A stretch of 64,000 nucleotides of DNA from Hydractinia symbiolongicarpus. Its lineage: Eukaryota > Cnidaria > Hydrozoa > Anthoathecata > Hydractiniidae. The DNA lies in NCBI RefSeq assembly GCF_029227915.1, contig NC_079884.1:8928001-8992000 (forward strand), in the 5' to 3' direction. The notes beneath the pieces are model-generated. The model did not search any database and had not been told where the DNA came from. It worked only from the letters and a program-made list of their open reading frames with translations. Every line of letters begins with the position of its first letter. Position 1 is the stretch's first letter. Below, piece by piece: positions 24,426 through 35,308 of the stretch. Both the position numbers and the translations under genes were made by a program.

Positions 24426-25267
24426 AAACACATAAAAATGAGATAAATTATGCCAGTTACACATTTCTTTAATATATAGTCTTAGCCTTATATATATGAA
24501 AAAAGTAAACGCACTGTGAACAAAATTACAACAGAACCCGATAAAGGTTGTACGAACGTGGGGTTTTTCGGGTCATAATGCAGCAACACAATTCATCACA
24601 CCATGTTCGAACTCTTCGCCATTCTCTGAAAAAAAAACTACCCTCAAACCTTTCTTCAGTTTCCTCTGCTGTTGTGCGTACAAATGGAAACAGGACATGA
24701 AACTTAAAAAAATGATCAACAAATATGACAAATATACCGGAAACTACGATCCGGTTTCGACTGTCAATAAGATCAATCTGTAAATTACATTTTTACCATT
24801 ATAATAAAAAAGGTTTACAAAATAAACTGGCTGAGAATTTCAGCAATTCCTGTATTCTCTGCAAAAAGGTTTTTGTGGTGCTCTTTTAAGTTGTGTAAAG
24901 ACTTTATCGCATAATTATTTCCTTTTTTGCGTCAAAAAATGCTTGATGGTGTTACTACATAAAAGTAACTAACAATAGCGTTGTAGGTACATTTTGTCAT
25001 TATTCTAGAACTTTTTTGTTTACTTCTTCTGCTAAACCACTGCTAGAAGTTGTCGTCCACAGATTTCACATTACCACTTACATTAGTCATGTTTTTTCAC
25101 ATTGTCAAGACTGTACAACACGCAAACTGTAACAAATTCATGAGACCGCGTAGTTCACTTTTGAAAATGTACCTAGCTAGCAGCTAGCTCATTTTATTTT
25201 ACAAAGCCTCGGGTCAGGTGACAAAGTAGGTAGCTGTATTTTAATAACGAACCATAGCTATTTCTTA

Positions 25268-25901
25268 AGGCTGAAATACACGGTCAGTTTAAAATGATCA
25301 TTTTAAAATGATCATTTTAAACTGACCGTGTATTTCACAAAAAATGACGAAAAATACCAGTCATTTTAAATGATCATTTTAAAATGATCATTTAAATATG
25401 TTTGAAGTTTATCATTTTAAAATGATGAACTTCTGCATAGAAATTGCTAGACGGAATTGTTTTACTATGACGCCATTGAGTTTTTTGAGTATATTTCAGT
25501 TATTCTGTATAAACAGAAGGAGTATAGAAGATAGTAAACATTTTCAATTTTTTTCGAGTACAAATTTAATATATTACAAGAATAATTTTCAAGATGGGAA
25601 CTAAAGCGCAGAAAACGGAATCAACTGAGAATTTTTTAAGTGCATGGAGAGAAGAAGAAAGTCTGTGGAACGTAACTTTGACAGTTTATAAAAACAAAGA
25701 TGCAAAGGCTAAAAGTACTAGCAATTATAACAACTGCTGCAGCACATTCCTCTTCAGAGTCCATAGTGTAAAGAACTTTTATTTACAAATTCTATCATTT
25801 TAAAATGACTTGTGTATTCAGGTGTTCCATCATTTTAAAATGACGAAAAACACCAGTCAATTTTAAAATGATCATTTTAAACTGACCGTGTATTTCAGCC
25901 T
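25268..25901. mobile_element. PIF/Harbinger-type non-autonomous element with MADF-like fragment
   Basis: The terminal inverted repeats start AGGCTGAAATACACGGTCAG and end CTGACCGTGTATTTCAGCCT, flanked by TTA on both sides (25265-25267 and 25902-25904), the 3-bp duplication typical of PIF/Harbinger. Just inside each end are stacked palindromic words ATCATTTTAAAATGAT. The interior reading frame at 25594-25803 (+) encodes FLSAWREEESLWNVTLTVYK, which resembles the start of a MADF DNA-binding domain, the type of protein Harbinger elements carry besides their transposase. No transposase is seen, so it must move in trans if at all. Confidence 0.8.
25594..25803 (+). pseudogene. MADF-like domain fragment inside the Harbinger-type element
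   Basis: The 69-codon frame begins ATGGGAACTAAAGCG and holds the motif FLSAWREEESLWNVTLTVYK followed by NKDAKAKS, similar to helix 1-2 of MADF/Myb-like proteins (a conserved Trp after a charged helix). It then runs into non-matching sequence and stops, about one third of a domain. It is most likely a relic of the element's accessory DNA-binding protein captured within the element. Confidence 0.5.
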
Positions 25902-25904
25902 TTA

Positions 25905-27552
25905 TACGAATAAATCTTTTATAAACTAAACAATAAATTAATTTTCTTCAAGAGAAAGTTGAATTCTAGTGAATAAATATAACAGGTTTTCCAGTTTTAC
26001 TCAATTTTTTATAAGAAAACAAGCAAACAGCTAATTAGTAAAAGTTAATTAAACTATGAATAATAAAAACATGATTATAACACAACAAAGAGACTTCCAT
26101 CAACATAAAATATCTATATATAAAATATGTCTTTTTTCGTCTTTTATTCTAAAATGATGTATGGTCCGTTAAGATCGTCGATTGCTGGTTATACCAGTCA
26201 TGTACCAGTAAATATTTGAATATCATTTATTGATTGGAGTCATGTGCAAAAAAATTATTTCCCGTACAGAAAAATTTGGATTTTGAAATAGTATACTTTG
26301 TCTCTAAAATCATCAAGTAGTGAATAGGCGTAAAAATAGGCGCTAAAATGGGCGTACAAATGGGCGTACAAATGAGCGTGCCAGACAGCCATACCTATTT
26401 TTATTCCAGTATTTGTGTCATCTTGTCATTTTTAATTTTTAGGGTGCGTTAAAATTACCTGCTTAGTTAGCACTGATAACATTTGGAGAATGTGACGAGC
26501 TTTCTAATCTAAGGCTAATCTGAATCTCACCAGTATACCGGGCCAATACTTATCCCATACCCCACACACCGGCAGCCTTAACACACTTATATCAACAACA
26601 AAACACACCTACCTGGAACTCAATATTCATTGGCTCTAATATGAGTGTTAATAACATGTATACCCTGCGGACATCGATGTTGACAACAGTTTTGATACTT
26701 TCTAGCACAGATCGTTAAATACTTACGCATGCACAACAAGGTCTTCCCGAGAATCGGACGTTAGCATCGTGGCATCGTGGCATTGGGACAAAGTTATACA
26801 CTGGTGCTATTCGGAAGATGAGAAGAAGGATCTAGATAAATTGTGGAGCTGGGTGGACATTTCCAGGACTATCAAGTAGTCCATACAGTAAAGTCCATGG
26901 AGTAAAGCGATGACTGTGAACGCATACTTGATCGGTATGATGAATGTAAATGGCAGAGACTTTGGTGGAAAGGTAGAATGCTGTATTTATACATCTATCA
27001 AGAATATATCACGTATAACGCAGGAAGTTGCGTATGCCATAATATAGGTATGTCTATTACCCGACGCTAGTTGGAAGAACAGCCACGAAAACAAACATGA
27101 AAATTGAGATTATCGGTTATGTTGGAGGAAACATAGATAGATCAAGATACGGGAGAGGTCATTGGTAAAGATAAGGTTTTGCAGGAATACACAACCTGCA
27201 AAAATGAATAATGAGGCGGATCATCTATATGTACTGTTGGCAGGCTGAACACATTGTATTTTATTCAGAACCTCGTTCTTACCCTCTTGCCGCCCTTTCG
27301 CGACTAGCTCTGCAGGTTCCTTTTTAACAATGTTGTTCATACTCTTAACTTTTTGTTGCATCTGTTCTTTTAGCGCCATATATGGGAGGATGGGTCTTCA
27401 AGGGAGACATTTTAATAACTGTGTAAACGACGCAAGATAGTTTATACAACTTTTGCATCTAGTTTATTTTTATTTTTTAAAAAAAGAAAAATTTTCCTTC
27501 AGTATTCTTTTTTGCGGCAAAATAAGGCACGGTCTATAAAATATGTTAAATA
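25905..27552. other. Intergenic sequence with short tandem motif
   Basis: A small run of ATGGGCGTACAA-like units at about 26330-26385. No gene supported; the 26700-27250 stretch has partial open frames broken by stops, with no recognisable family. Confidence 0.4.
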
Positions 27553-27960
27553 CAGTGGAATCTCATTCCTTGAAACGGACTGATTTCAGGTCAAACTCTC
27601 ACAAGAAACTCTCTATAAGACGGACAGTTATAAGGCGGACACCTTATAAAACGGACACTTGCAGCAAATGACAATTTCCCGTGAAAAAGCTCTGTGTAAA
27701 GTGGACACGTGAAAATAGAATTTGTCGCAGCCCTATTATTGACGAGATAAATCAAGACATGCTGTCATCAGTTACTAAAAAAGTGGATGATCTCTAAATA
27801 TCCAAAATAAAGTAAACTTTAATCCGAGATTTCTGCGAGTAGATTATAAAATACAATGTGTTTGTTAGTTCGTATTTGCTTTTGTTTGTATAAAAGTAGA
27901 GCGTATGAATAATAAAGCGGACACCTCTATAAGACGGACACTTTTTTGCACCAATGGTGT
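27553..27960. mobile_element. Pogo/Tigger-type element, left end and internal repeats (right end missing)
   Basis: Starts with CAGTGGAATCTCATTCCTTG directly after a TA, then repeats ATAAGACGGACA and GCGGACACCT several times, as in pogo-type elements whose ends contain CAGT-GAAxCTC and tandem subterminal motifs. I found no matching right end, so the copy is probably truncated. Confidence 0.55.
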
Positions 27961-29699
27961 CCGCTTTTCGAAGGTTTATTTTGACGAGGGAACAGAGACA
28001 AGAGGAGGAGCTGTTATTTGTTAAAAAATGCTTTACAAGCTTTAAGAAAGTAAATTATACATCTAAAAAGATTTTAAAAAGTTATTGTGGTTGCTTAGAT
28101 CGGCCATATGTACAACAGATTTATATGTTTCTATGCAAAATTTCAAAGGAGATAACTAGCTAGCTATTTTAAGGTTTAAAGTTTATTTTATTACAAAAGT
28201 TTGAGTTAAAAGCAAGGTATGTACTTATATCAAATAAATCATGGATATCCAATATATGTAGGAAACTTTCCTGTCATTTTCAGTTATATTTAAATGCCCA
28301 ATGTGATATTCAAGATGATTGCAGTTGTTGTTTTTGTCCTCAGTGATCATAAACTTTTCCACCACCATTAGTTCGACTTTCGTGTAAGTTAGTGAAGTCG
28401 AAAATCAACAGCCGTTTCGTAGCCCCTTAAAGAAAACGGAGTAGAAGTGTTTGTATTTCTTTGAAAATTTCTTACCACCAGCTAGTATTCTCTTACGAGT
28501 TATGCAACGAGACGTGTCTCTATTATTCAAGGAGTCGAAACAATGAAATAACTTCTAAATAATCAAGCTGCTGTGAATTTTGATAAAGTTAGTTGGGTTG
28601 CAGCAGGATTAAGAGAAGTTGATAGCATAATATCAGCATAAAGAGAATTCAAGTAGTTACATCAAATACACTTGGTTTTTTGAACTAAACTGGATAGGAT
28701 AACCTTGTGGACATTGACATTATACTCGCTTTACCGGATTTTGATTTTGTGAATAGTTTTTAGACCGGACACGTTTTTATATTTATCTTTTGTGAGGCCG
28801 GAATTGACATTAAAAGATATTAAAACATGTTTTGCAATTTCTTATTCTGATATTATGAGATTTCATTGTCGTATTGTTGAGTTATATTTGTCTCATGTGA
28901 GAAGATGAGCATGACATAATAACGGAGTTGATAAGGAACGACGGTGAATCCAAAATCCTAATGAAAGTCAGGACTGTCACTCACAAAAGCGCGTACATCA
29001 AATACTGGAGTTTAAAGAATGAGTTGACATTAAATTCAAATGGATTAATTTTTTTTCAAGGTAAACGAGTTCTGAAAAAAAGGTGATCTGATTAAAGTAG
29101 TAACAGCAAAGCAGTTTCTAAACCAGTCACTGCAAATGAGGTACGTTCTATTTATACTGTGATCATGTAAATTAAATGTCCTCGGGTTGATTTCTGACGT
29201 CGGGTCCGTCTTTATTATCATCAAAACTTGAGAAGACTGTGATTAAGGTTGCTGAAGTATTGATTTACAATATCTGAGTTTGATTTGTAGAAATACCCGA
29301 AGTATATCTCTAAATGTATCTAAACCTTTTTGTCACGTTCCTTGCAGTAAAAGAGGTTATGTAAAAAACCTTGAACCGGTTTGTGTGTATGTTATGTTAA
29401 ACAGGTTAAAGATTGCCACAAGTTATATTTCTTATGTTATGTTATAGTACGAAAAACACATTAGCTATACTGTATATTTTGTATCTTATTGAAACGCGGT
29501 TGTAATATGTTATGTTATGATATGATGTAAACACACTTCAGCTAGTACATTTTTTCACAAAAAGAAAGCCAGTGCATGGAACGTTACAACGTGACAGGCG
29601 TTTCATCGCAATAAACAAAACAGAGCATCCAGAACACCGATAACATAACAAAAGATGACGTCATAAAAATTGCATACTGGTCAGCATGCAAAAAACCAA
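27961..29699. other. Intergenic sequence, nothing recognised
   Basis: TTATGTTATGTTATG runs at about 29390-29530. No coding region supported. Confidence 0.4.
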
Positions 29700-29992
29700 A
29701 AATTACAAAGTGGGGCAGGTATTACAAAGTAGGACAAGACAGTATTACAAAGTGGGGCAGGTATTTCAAAGTGGGGCAACTTTAAAAACTACAAAGTGGA
29801 GCAACAATGAATCACAAAGTGGGACAGCTTCAAAATTACAAAGTTGGGTAAAAGTTATTACAAAGTGGGGCAGGTATTACAAAGTGGGGCAGTTATTACC
29901 AAGTGGGGCAGGTAATAAAAGTAACGCAGTTATTACCAAGTGGGGTAGGTATTATTACAAAGTGGGGCCACATAATTACAAAGTGGGGCATA
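29700..29992. repeat. Degenerate tandem repeat of ATTACAAAGTGGGGCAGGT
   Basis: About 14 irregularly spaced copies of TTACAAAGTGGGGCA (variants TTACCAAGTGGGG, TTTCAAAGTGGGGC). It directly abuts the 3' end of the Penelope-like relic at 30020-31075, replacing the expected endonuclease region. Confidence 0.8.
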
Positions 29993-30019
29993 ACATTTAT
30001 CATTTTTTCATGCAAAGTG

Positions 30020-31075
30020 GTAATTTGAACATCACCTTCAAATAACCAAGAAGGTATAATTTGGTCTTCTTTAACTGACCTTAAATCGCTAATTTTTGCG
30101 TCAATGAAACAACTTGGATAACCTGCCTTTATAGCTATACATTTATTTAATCTTCTCAGCTTCAATGTCAAAGTAACTTCCAATTCTGAAAGATCTGTTC
30201 AGATTTGCGTTGATAAAATTTCTTTTATTGCAATGGTACTTTCGACGACCAATGAAACGGTAATTTTGTGAGGGACACAAACGAAGAAGAACCATTTTCT
30301 AGTAGATCAATTTTCAAGAAAACGTTTAGGATTATTTTCTACAGTTAGTTTAATATTCAACTCGTCATGGACATCTTTGTTTCGTCTTGTATAAGATAAC
30401 GTTTCTAGAGAGAAGGAGCTAATGGCTTAACTATACTTTGCTCATGAAGCAACCAGTAAACACGACTGAGAGACACGACACCCACCGAAACATCATTTGT
30501 TTAAATAACTTGCCATTAGCAGTGAATATACATTGTGTGGTCAATTTGTACAGTGACTTCCGGAAGGTAACTCTGGGGCGTATAGGTCTTACTTTATGAT
30601 TGTCGTAAACTTTGGAACATAATCTATGGTATAGGAAACAGGAATACGTGTCAAAAGAGATTTAACATTCGTAATTCAATTCCTCTTCATTTAGTTTTAA
30701 TGAAGGTAACTCCTTTGAAAAACTTGGGAACGTTTGAGTATCCTGGGTGATATATTCGTTTTCCGACATTGGTTTTAATTAGCCTGCAATTTCTTTACTA
30801 ACTTTATGAAATCAATACCAGCTTGGTTGATGAATGGACGTAGTTTTAGAATAAGGTTGACTTCAGAAAATTGAATAAACTCATGGATCTTTGAGCAAAA
30901 AACTTCGCAGGTTCATTACTCGAAGGACGCATGTCCTTATACTGTGGATTATCCTTGAATTGACGAAGAAGAAAACATGGGAAACTGGAAAGGTCTTTGA
31001 AAATAGTCTCATTCGTAACCTTATATTTTCCGTTTCGAATACCTTCGTCGATCATTTCCTGCACTTTTGCATATT
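30020..31075 (-). pseudogene. Penelope-like retroelement reverse transcriptase, decayed
   Basis: Reading right to left in shifting frames, the order of Penelope-like RT motifs is visible: an N-terminal stretch MIDEGIRNGKYKV and IFKDLSSFPCFL near 31060-30930, then LRPFINQAGIDF near 30840, ENEYITQDTQTFPSF near 30770, LLTRIPVSYTIDYV (the FTNIP-like motif) near 30640, TANGKLFKQ near 30500, and AGYPSCFIDAKISDLRSVKE with DQIIPSWLFE near 30120-30035. There are many stops and frameshifts, and the catalytic DD box is not intact. No GIY-YIG domain follows, because the copy ends in the tandem array at 29700-29992. Dead element. Confidence 0.8.
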
Positions 31076-31079
31076 TTGA

Positions 31080-32494
31080 TATTTAGAAAAATAAATCGAA
31101 TGTTGTTTTCCTTTCCTCTCCAGCATTCTTACTGAATGTATTAAAGAAAAGGAGATTTAAATGTTATCGAGCGAGATTGACGTTAAGTATTTTAAGATTG
31201 TTATCCGATTAGTTTATCTTTTGCAATCTTTTACAAGCGTTACATTGGCAAGTAAATAGTTCATAAAAAAGAAATTCATGTTTTTATTTTACAGATAAAA
31301 ATCCATGCGAAGGTCAGCTGATTTCTGAAGCTTTTTGAAAGTTTTCAGTTATGTTCTCATAGTATTTGATCCTAAAACATACGTTTATTTGAAGGATACA
31401 GAAGAATTGTCTACAGAGCTTTTTTGCTTTTGTTTATTCAAGCGATTCAAAATAGATTGCTTTTCTTAGAATTTAAAATTGCAAGCTAATAAAAACATAG
31501 CAATGACATATCAGCTATAAAAGGAAGGTTTATTGGCAGGTGTTTCAGAAACTGCGATTTGATCATTCTTATAAATTTATTTTTTACAAAAAATTTTTTT
31601 TTTTAAAGTTTAAAAATTATTTTCAAAAATACGAGTAATCGGGAAGTTAAATTATTTTATTTGTGTTATTGTTTATGTTTACTCAAGCAAAACATCCTGT
31701 ATTTCTTGGAAATTCAAAATTGCATATACCAAAGGAAATTTTTTTTTAACAGATGTTTCAAATAAGAAAAGCAAAAAACAGTTTAAATCGACGAAGGATA
31801 TACAAACTAGCAGGTAAGCTAAGGCTAGTTTTTTTACTAACATGATTTTTATGTTTTTTCCACCAGAATTACTTCTATGATAAGTCTAATTCACCAGCAA
31901 AGATTTTTTTGTCAGCACGTTCAGGAGAGTTATTTTAAGTCATTTGAAGCAATCAAAAAAAAATCCGACGACTCGACACCGTGATAGAGTTTTATTAACT
32001 TTCAAGTTTCAAGTTCGAGTTGCGCGAGTTATTTTTTAGTTTTTAAAACACGAGCCGTAACGAGCAACTCGTAATTCACAACTCGTGACTTATCCAGTCT
32101 CCGTTGATATAAGAAAGAGTAAAAGTAAGACTCCTTGAATAGAGGTTGAGACATTTCTTTATTATTTTGTTTATCTAAAAAAATTTTGTCGCTGACATTC
32201 TTTCTATTTCTGTTTGTGCGTCACCCATTTAACCGTATTGGGTGAAAATTCATGAAAAAGATGTACCCGAGCCTATAAGCTCATTCCATTAATTTTTATT
32301 ACTTTTCTTTTAAGATTAACATAATATGTATACATTTTTAACCTGAATTAAATGTTGACTCTGACAAATTCTGATATTTAACATTGAAAAATGCATAAAA
32401 ACAAAATGAATTTCTATACCATTATGTGTTTTTACTAGCTTGTTAAAATCATACGCGTTGCTTTGCTTAATTAAAACACCAATGGCATATTGGT
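31080..32494. other. Intergenic sequence, nothing recognised
   Basis: AT-rich with long A and T runs. No gene supported. Confidence 0.4.
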
Positions 32495-32571
32495 CATTCT
32501 CGACCCCAGAGCTCTTTGAGATAAACCTACTTTCAATGTTTTAATCTCAAAGAGCTCTGGGGACGAGAATG
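32495..32571. mobile_element. Palindromic foldback element, CATTCTCGTCCCC type, exact 9-bp target duplication
   Basis: The arms CATTCTCGACCCCAGAGCTC and GAGCTCTGGGGACGAGAATG are inverted with one mismatch; the hairpin extends through CTTTGAGAT/ATCTCAAAG. CATATTGGT occurs at 32486-32494 and 32572-32580, an exact 9-bp direct repeat. Confidence 0.9.
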
Positions 32572-34801
32572 CATATTGGTATATTTTTCATCGATTTTTT
32601 TCGATCTCAGGTTCACTCATGCAGAAAATGTTGTTTTCGAGTAATTTAATCACTTTACCTTATGCTCTTTCAAGTCAAAAATACACAATCTAAAACTGAT
32701 TTCGTCTCAGAACTAACTTTCGAGGCCTCCAGTACAGAGGAAGGCACTTATTTCTTTGATAGGTTAAAAAATTTAGCTTTGTTTCAATTTTAAGTAAGAT
32801 TATAAGACTCACCTCATCTATTCGCGCCATTTTTTCTCTGTATATTAAACCTTCAATGCAAGAGTTTCATTTTCATCAGTTACGAAGCCATTAAACTCAC
32901 TCCTGTAGAAAAAGAATTTATTGTAAGTTTTATAATCAAACTTGCGTTTCGCGTGCACAGCACGGCTCCCTACCAAGTACCAGCTTGTTTCACAATTATT
33001 CGCATCGCGTGAGATGTAGCAAATACTATTTACGACCCGCGCTATATATTAAAATTCTTTGATATTCAACAATCCTGTTTTAGTCAAAAATGACGCAAAA
33101 TCTGTTATTTTTTATGGTTTGCAGAAAACTTTTGTTACAAAAAGATAGATGCGAATTAAATGGTTGATCACCAGAATTTGTGAGTAAGTTGAAATTCACT
33201 CATCAAATTTGTTGACATAGTATTGCTTACGCTTTCTGGAAATCTCTCCAATCCACCATTTTATCTTGCCCTTGTCATCGCAAAGCTAATGCAACCAAAG
33301 CTACCTAATTTGTCGGAGTCCATTTTACACAAGAGTAATTTTAGCAGCGCTACAATCGCGGACAAAATATTAATTTTAGCAAAAGCTGTTTTTAAACCAT
33401 TTTCCGAAATCGCAAAACTTGTACTCAACAGTCCGTAGATTTTAAAAGTTTAACTTTGGCAGGGGAAAATGAGCCAGCTGCACTTTCCACAATGCCCACA
33501 TTATGGAACAACCCGCTCCACGACCCACAAAGGTCCGTGTAAATCGGACGTGCTGTCAACACAAATTAGCTCACTTTAAAATTTTATTGAAAAGTAAACT
33601 GTTAGAATTTCGTAGTGCATGTTACTTACATAGAAAAAGCGTCAAAATCAGCAACAAAAAAAAATCGGCAAAAAACTTGGTTACTTTGACCTAGGAGGAG
33701 AGCTTTGACATAGTTTAGTCACTTTTGACTAATTTCCAGATCTAAAATGACCACAAATATTTGAGCTTTCGAAGATTTTCTTCCCAAAAACCTCAATAAT
33801 TTTTAGTTGAAGATTTTATCTGCTCTCGTCCTCAACTTCTGCTTCGTTCTTTTCTCCTCGACTCTTATTTTCCTCTGCTACGCTCATTTAAAAGGTTATT
33901 TAGAAAGAATATGAGTGCAGAGACCGATACAAGCATGTTTTTCGTGTTTTGTGTGTAATAATCAATGTGCTATTCCCTCCCATTTCTCCATCGTACACTC
34001 AAATTGGTTCATTGATTGATGCTTTACTGTAATATGTTTTAGTTAATATGTAAGTGCTTTCAAGATTTCATTTCAATTTGTTTGAGCGAACATGTTGTTA
34101 TTGCTCACTCTCGTGATCTACCAATATATAAATATTGATGATAATATATTGATATTTGTGTTTTCTTTAAAACATTTAGCTGAATAATAAGATCGTCAGT
34201 TGATTGCTACCGACATCAGAGTTTTCGGCCCAGTCATAGCACGGACTAATCAATAACTCCCCGTGATAGTGAGCCATACCTTGGTTTAAGTATTCTCATC
34301 GGTGAGTAAGATAATTTTCTTTCTTTTTCTCAACTCACCGTTGTCAAAAGAATCGTTGTGATTCACAATGCAATGCGTTATTAAGCGTACATTAGGTTTT
34401 TGCTACCATAGCTACTTAAGTGAAATCTTCATCATCACCATCACCTAGCGAAAATTTAATCGGTAAGGTTCATTCATTTTATATTAAGAGACATAATAAA
34501 AGAATATGACAATTTTTAATAACGACATACTGTGGAAGGATATCGATTAAAAACATTCAAAATCTATGTTTATAAGGTTATTCAGGACCTTTTCGAAGAA
34601 ATGTGACGTAAAGTGCGTATGTATACTGGTTAATGTATAGCTGAGAAGATTAGAAGAAACCAAGTTACCACTAAAGAAAACCTTTTACACAAAGACAAAA
34701 TTAAATTTATGCCCAACAAAAACTATGAACATGGCCAGCAAATGTGGAATCCTATCTCAATAGACTTTAGTGTAAACGATCAAGCTTAAATCTGTTCGCT
34801 T
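32572..34801. other. Intergenic sequence upstream of SAMHD1-like copy 2
   Basis: No gene supported. The open frame at 33223-33438 (+) is antisense to a possible short ATG-led frame (MDSDKLGSFG) with no splice donor; I do not call either. Confidence 0.4.
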
Positions 34802-34888
34802 CAACCTTGTTCCCAACGTCTGTTTTTTTTATCGGGACGGCGAATCGGAGTGTCAGAAAAGATACAAGATGCCCTAGGGACGAGGTTG
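34802..34888. mobile_element. Palindromic foldback element, CAACCTCGTCCCC type, degraded 9-bp duplication
   Basis: Ends CAACCTTGTTCCCAACG and CCCTAGGGACGAGGTTG. Flanks TGTTCGCTT (34793-34801) and TGTATGCTT (34889-34897) match at 7 of 9. The inner sequence resembles the half element at 47825. It lies about 420 bp upstream of the SAMHD1-like copy 2 start. Confidence 0.75.
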
Positions 34889-35308
34889 TGTATGCTTTTG
34901 ATCATGATATAAATACAACTGAATACAAACAAACAAGTCAGTGTTTGGTCGTAATTGTTCAAACAGTTTAAGTCAGTTCGAGCATATTAGACCTTGGCAA
35001 TTATATGACGTCAAAGTTTCACAAGAAGATGCCTGCACGTTTTTGCTTACGGTTCGACAAACAACAACATCAAATCTAAAACTTTTTAGTACGCTTGTTA
35101 TCAACATGGCCTTTAAAATAATTAAAAAGCCTAATTTTGGTGTACTTCTATGTAATTCTTAATAATAATATAAATAATATTAATAACGTATATGAGAGAC
35201 AAAGTCAGAGTCTAGTTCGGAAACAATGTTTGCTCCTAACTGTAAAAAGATTGTGTACTATCCTTTCAAGTTTAAATTCTCTGTCCATTTAGATAACATT
35301 GTTAAAGC

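Noticed and set aside
26700-27250. Partly open stretch that could be a decayed gene
   Set aside because: Stops in all frames and no motif; cannot be named.
32860-32890. Minus-strand CTGATGA followed closely by GAAAC, as in a hammerhead core
   Set aside because: No stem II can form in the four bases between them.
33223-33438. 71-codon + frame and its antisense ATG-led frame
   Set aside because: No family, no donor site after the short antisense frame, and no conserved neighbours.
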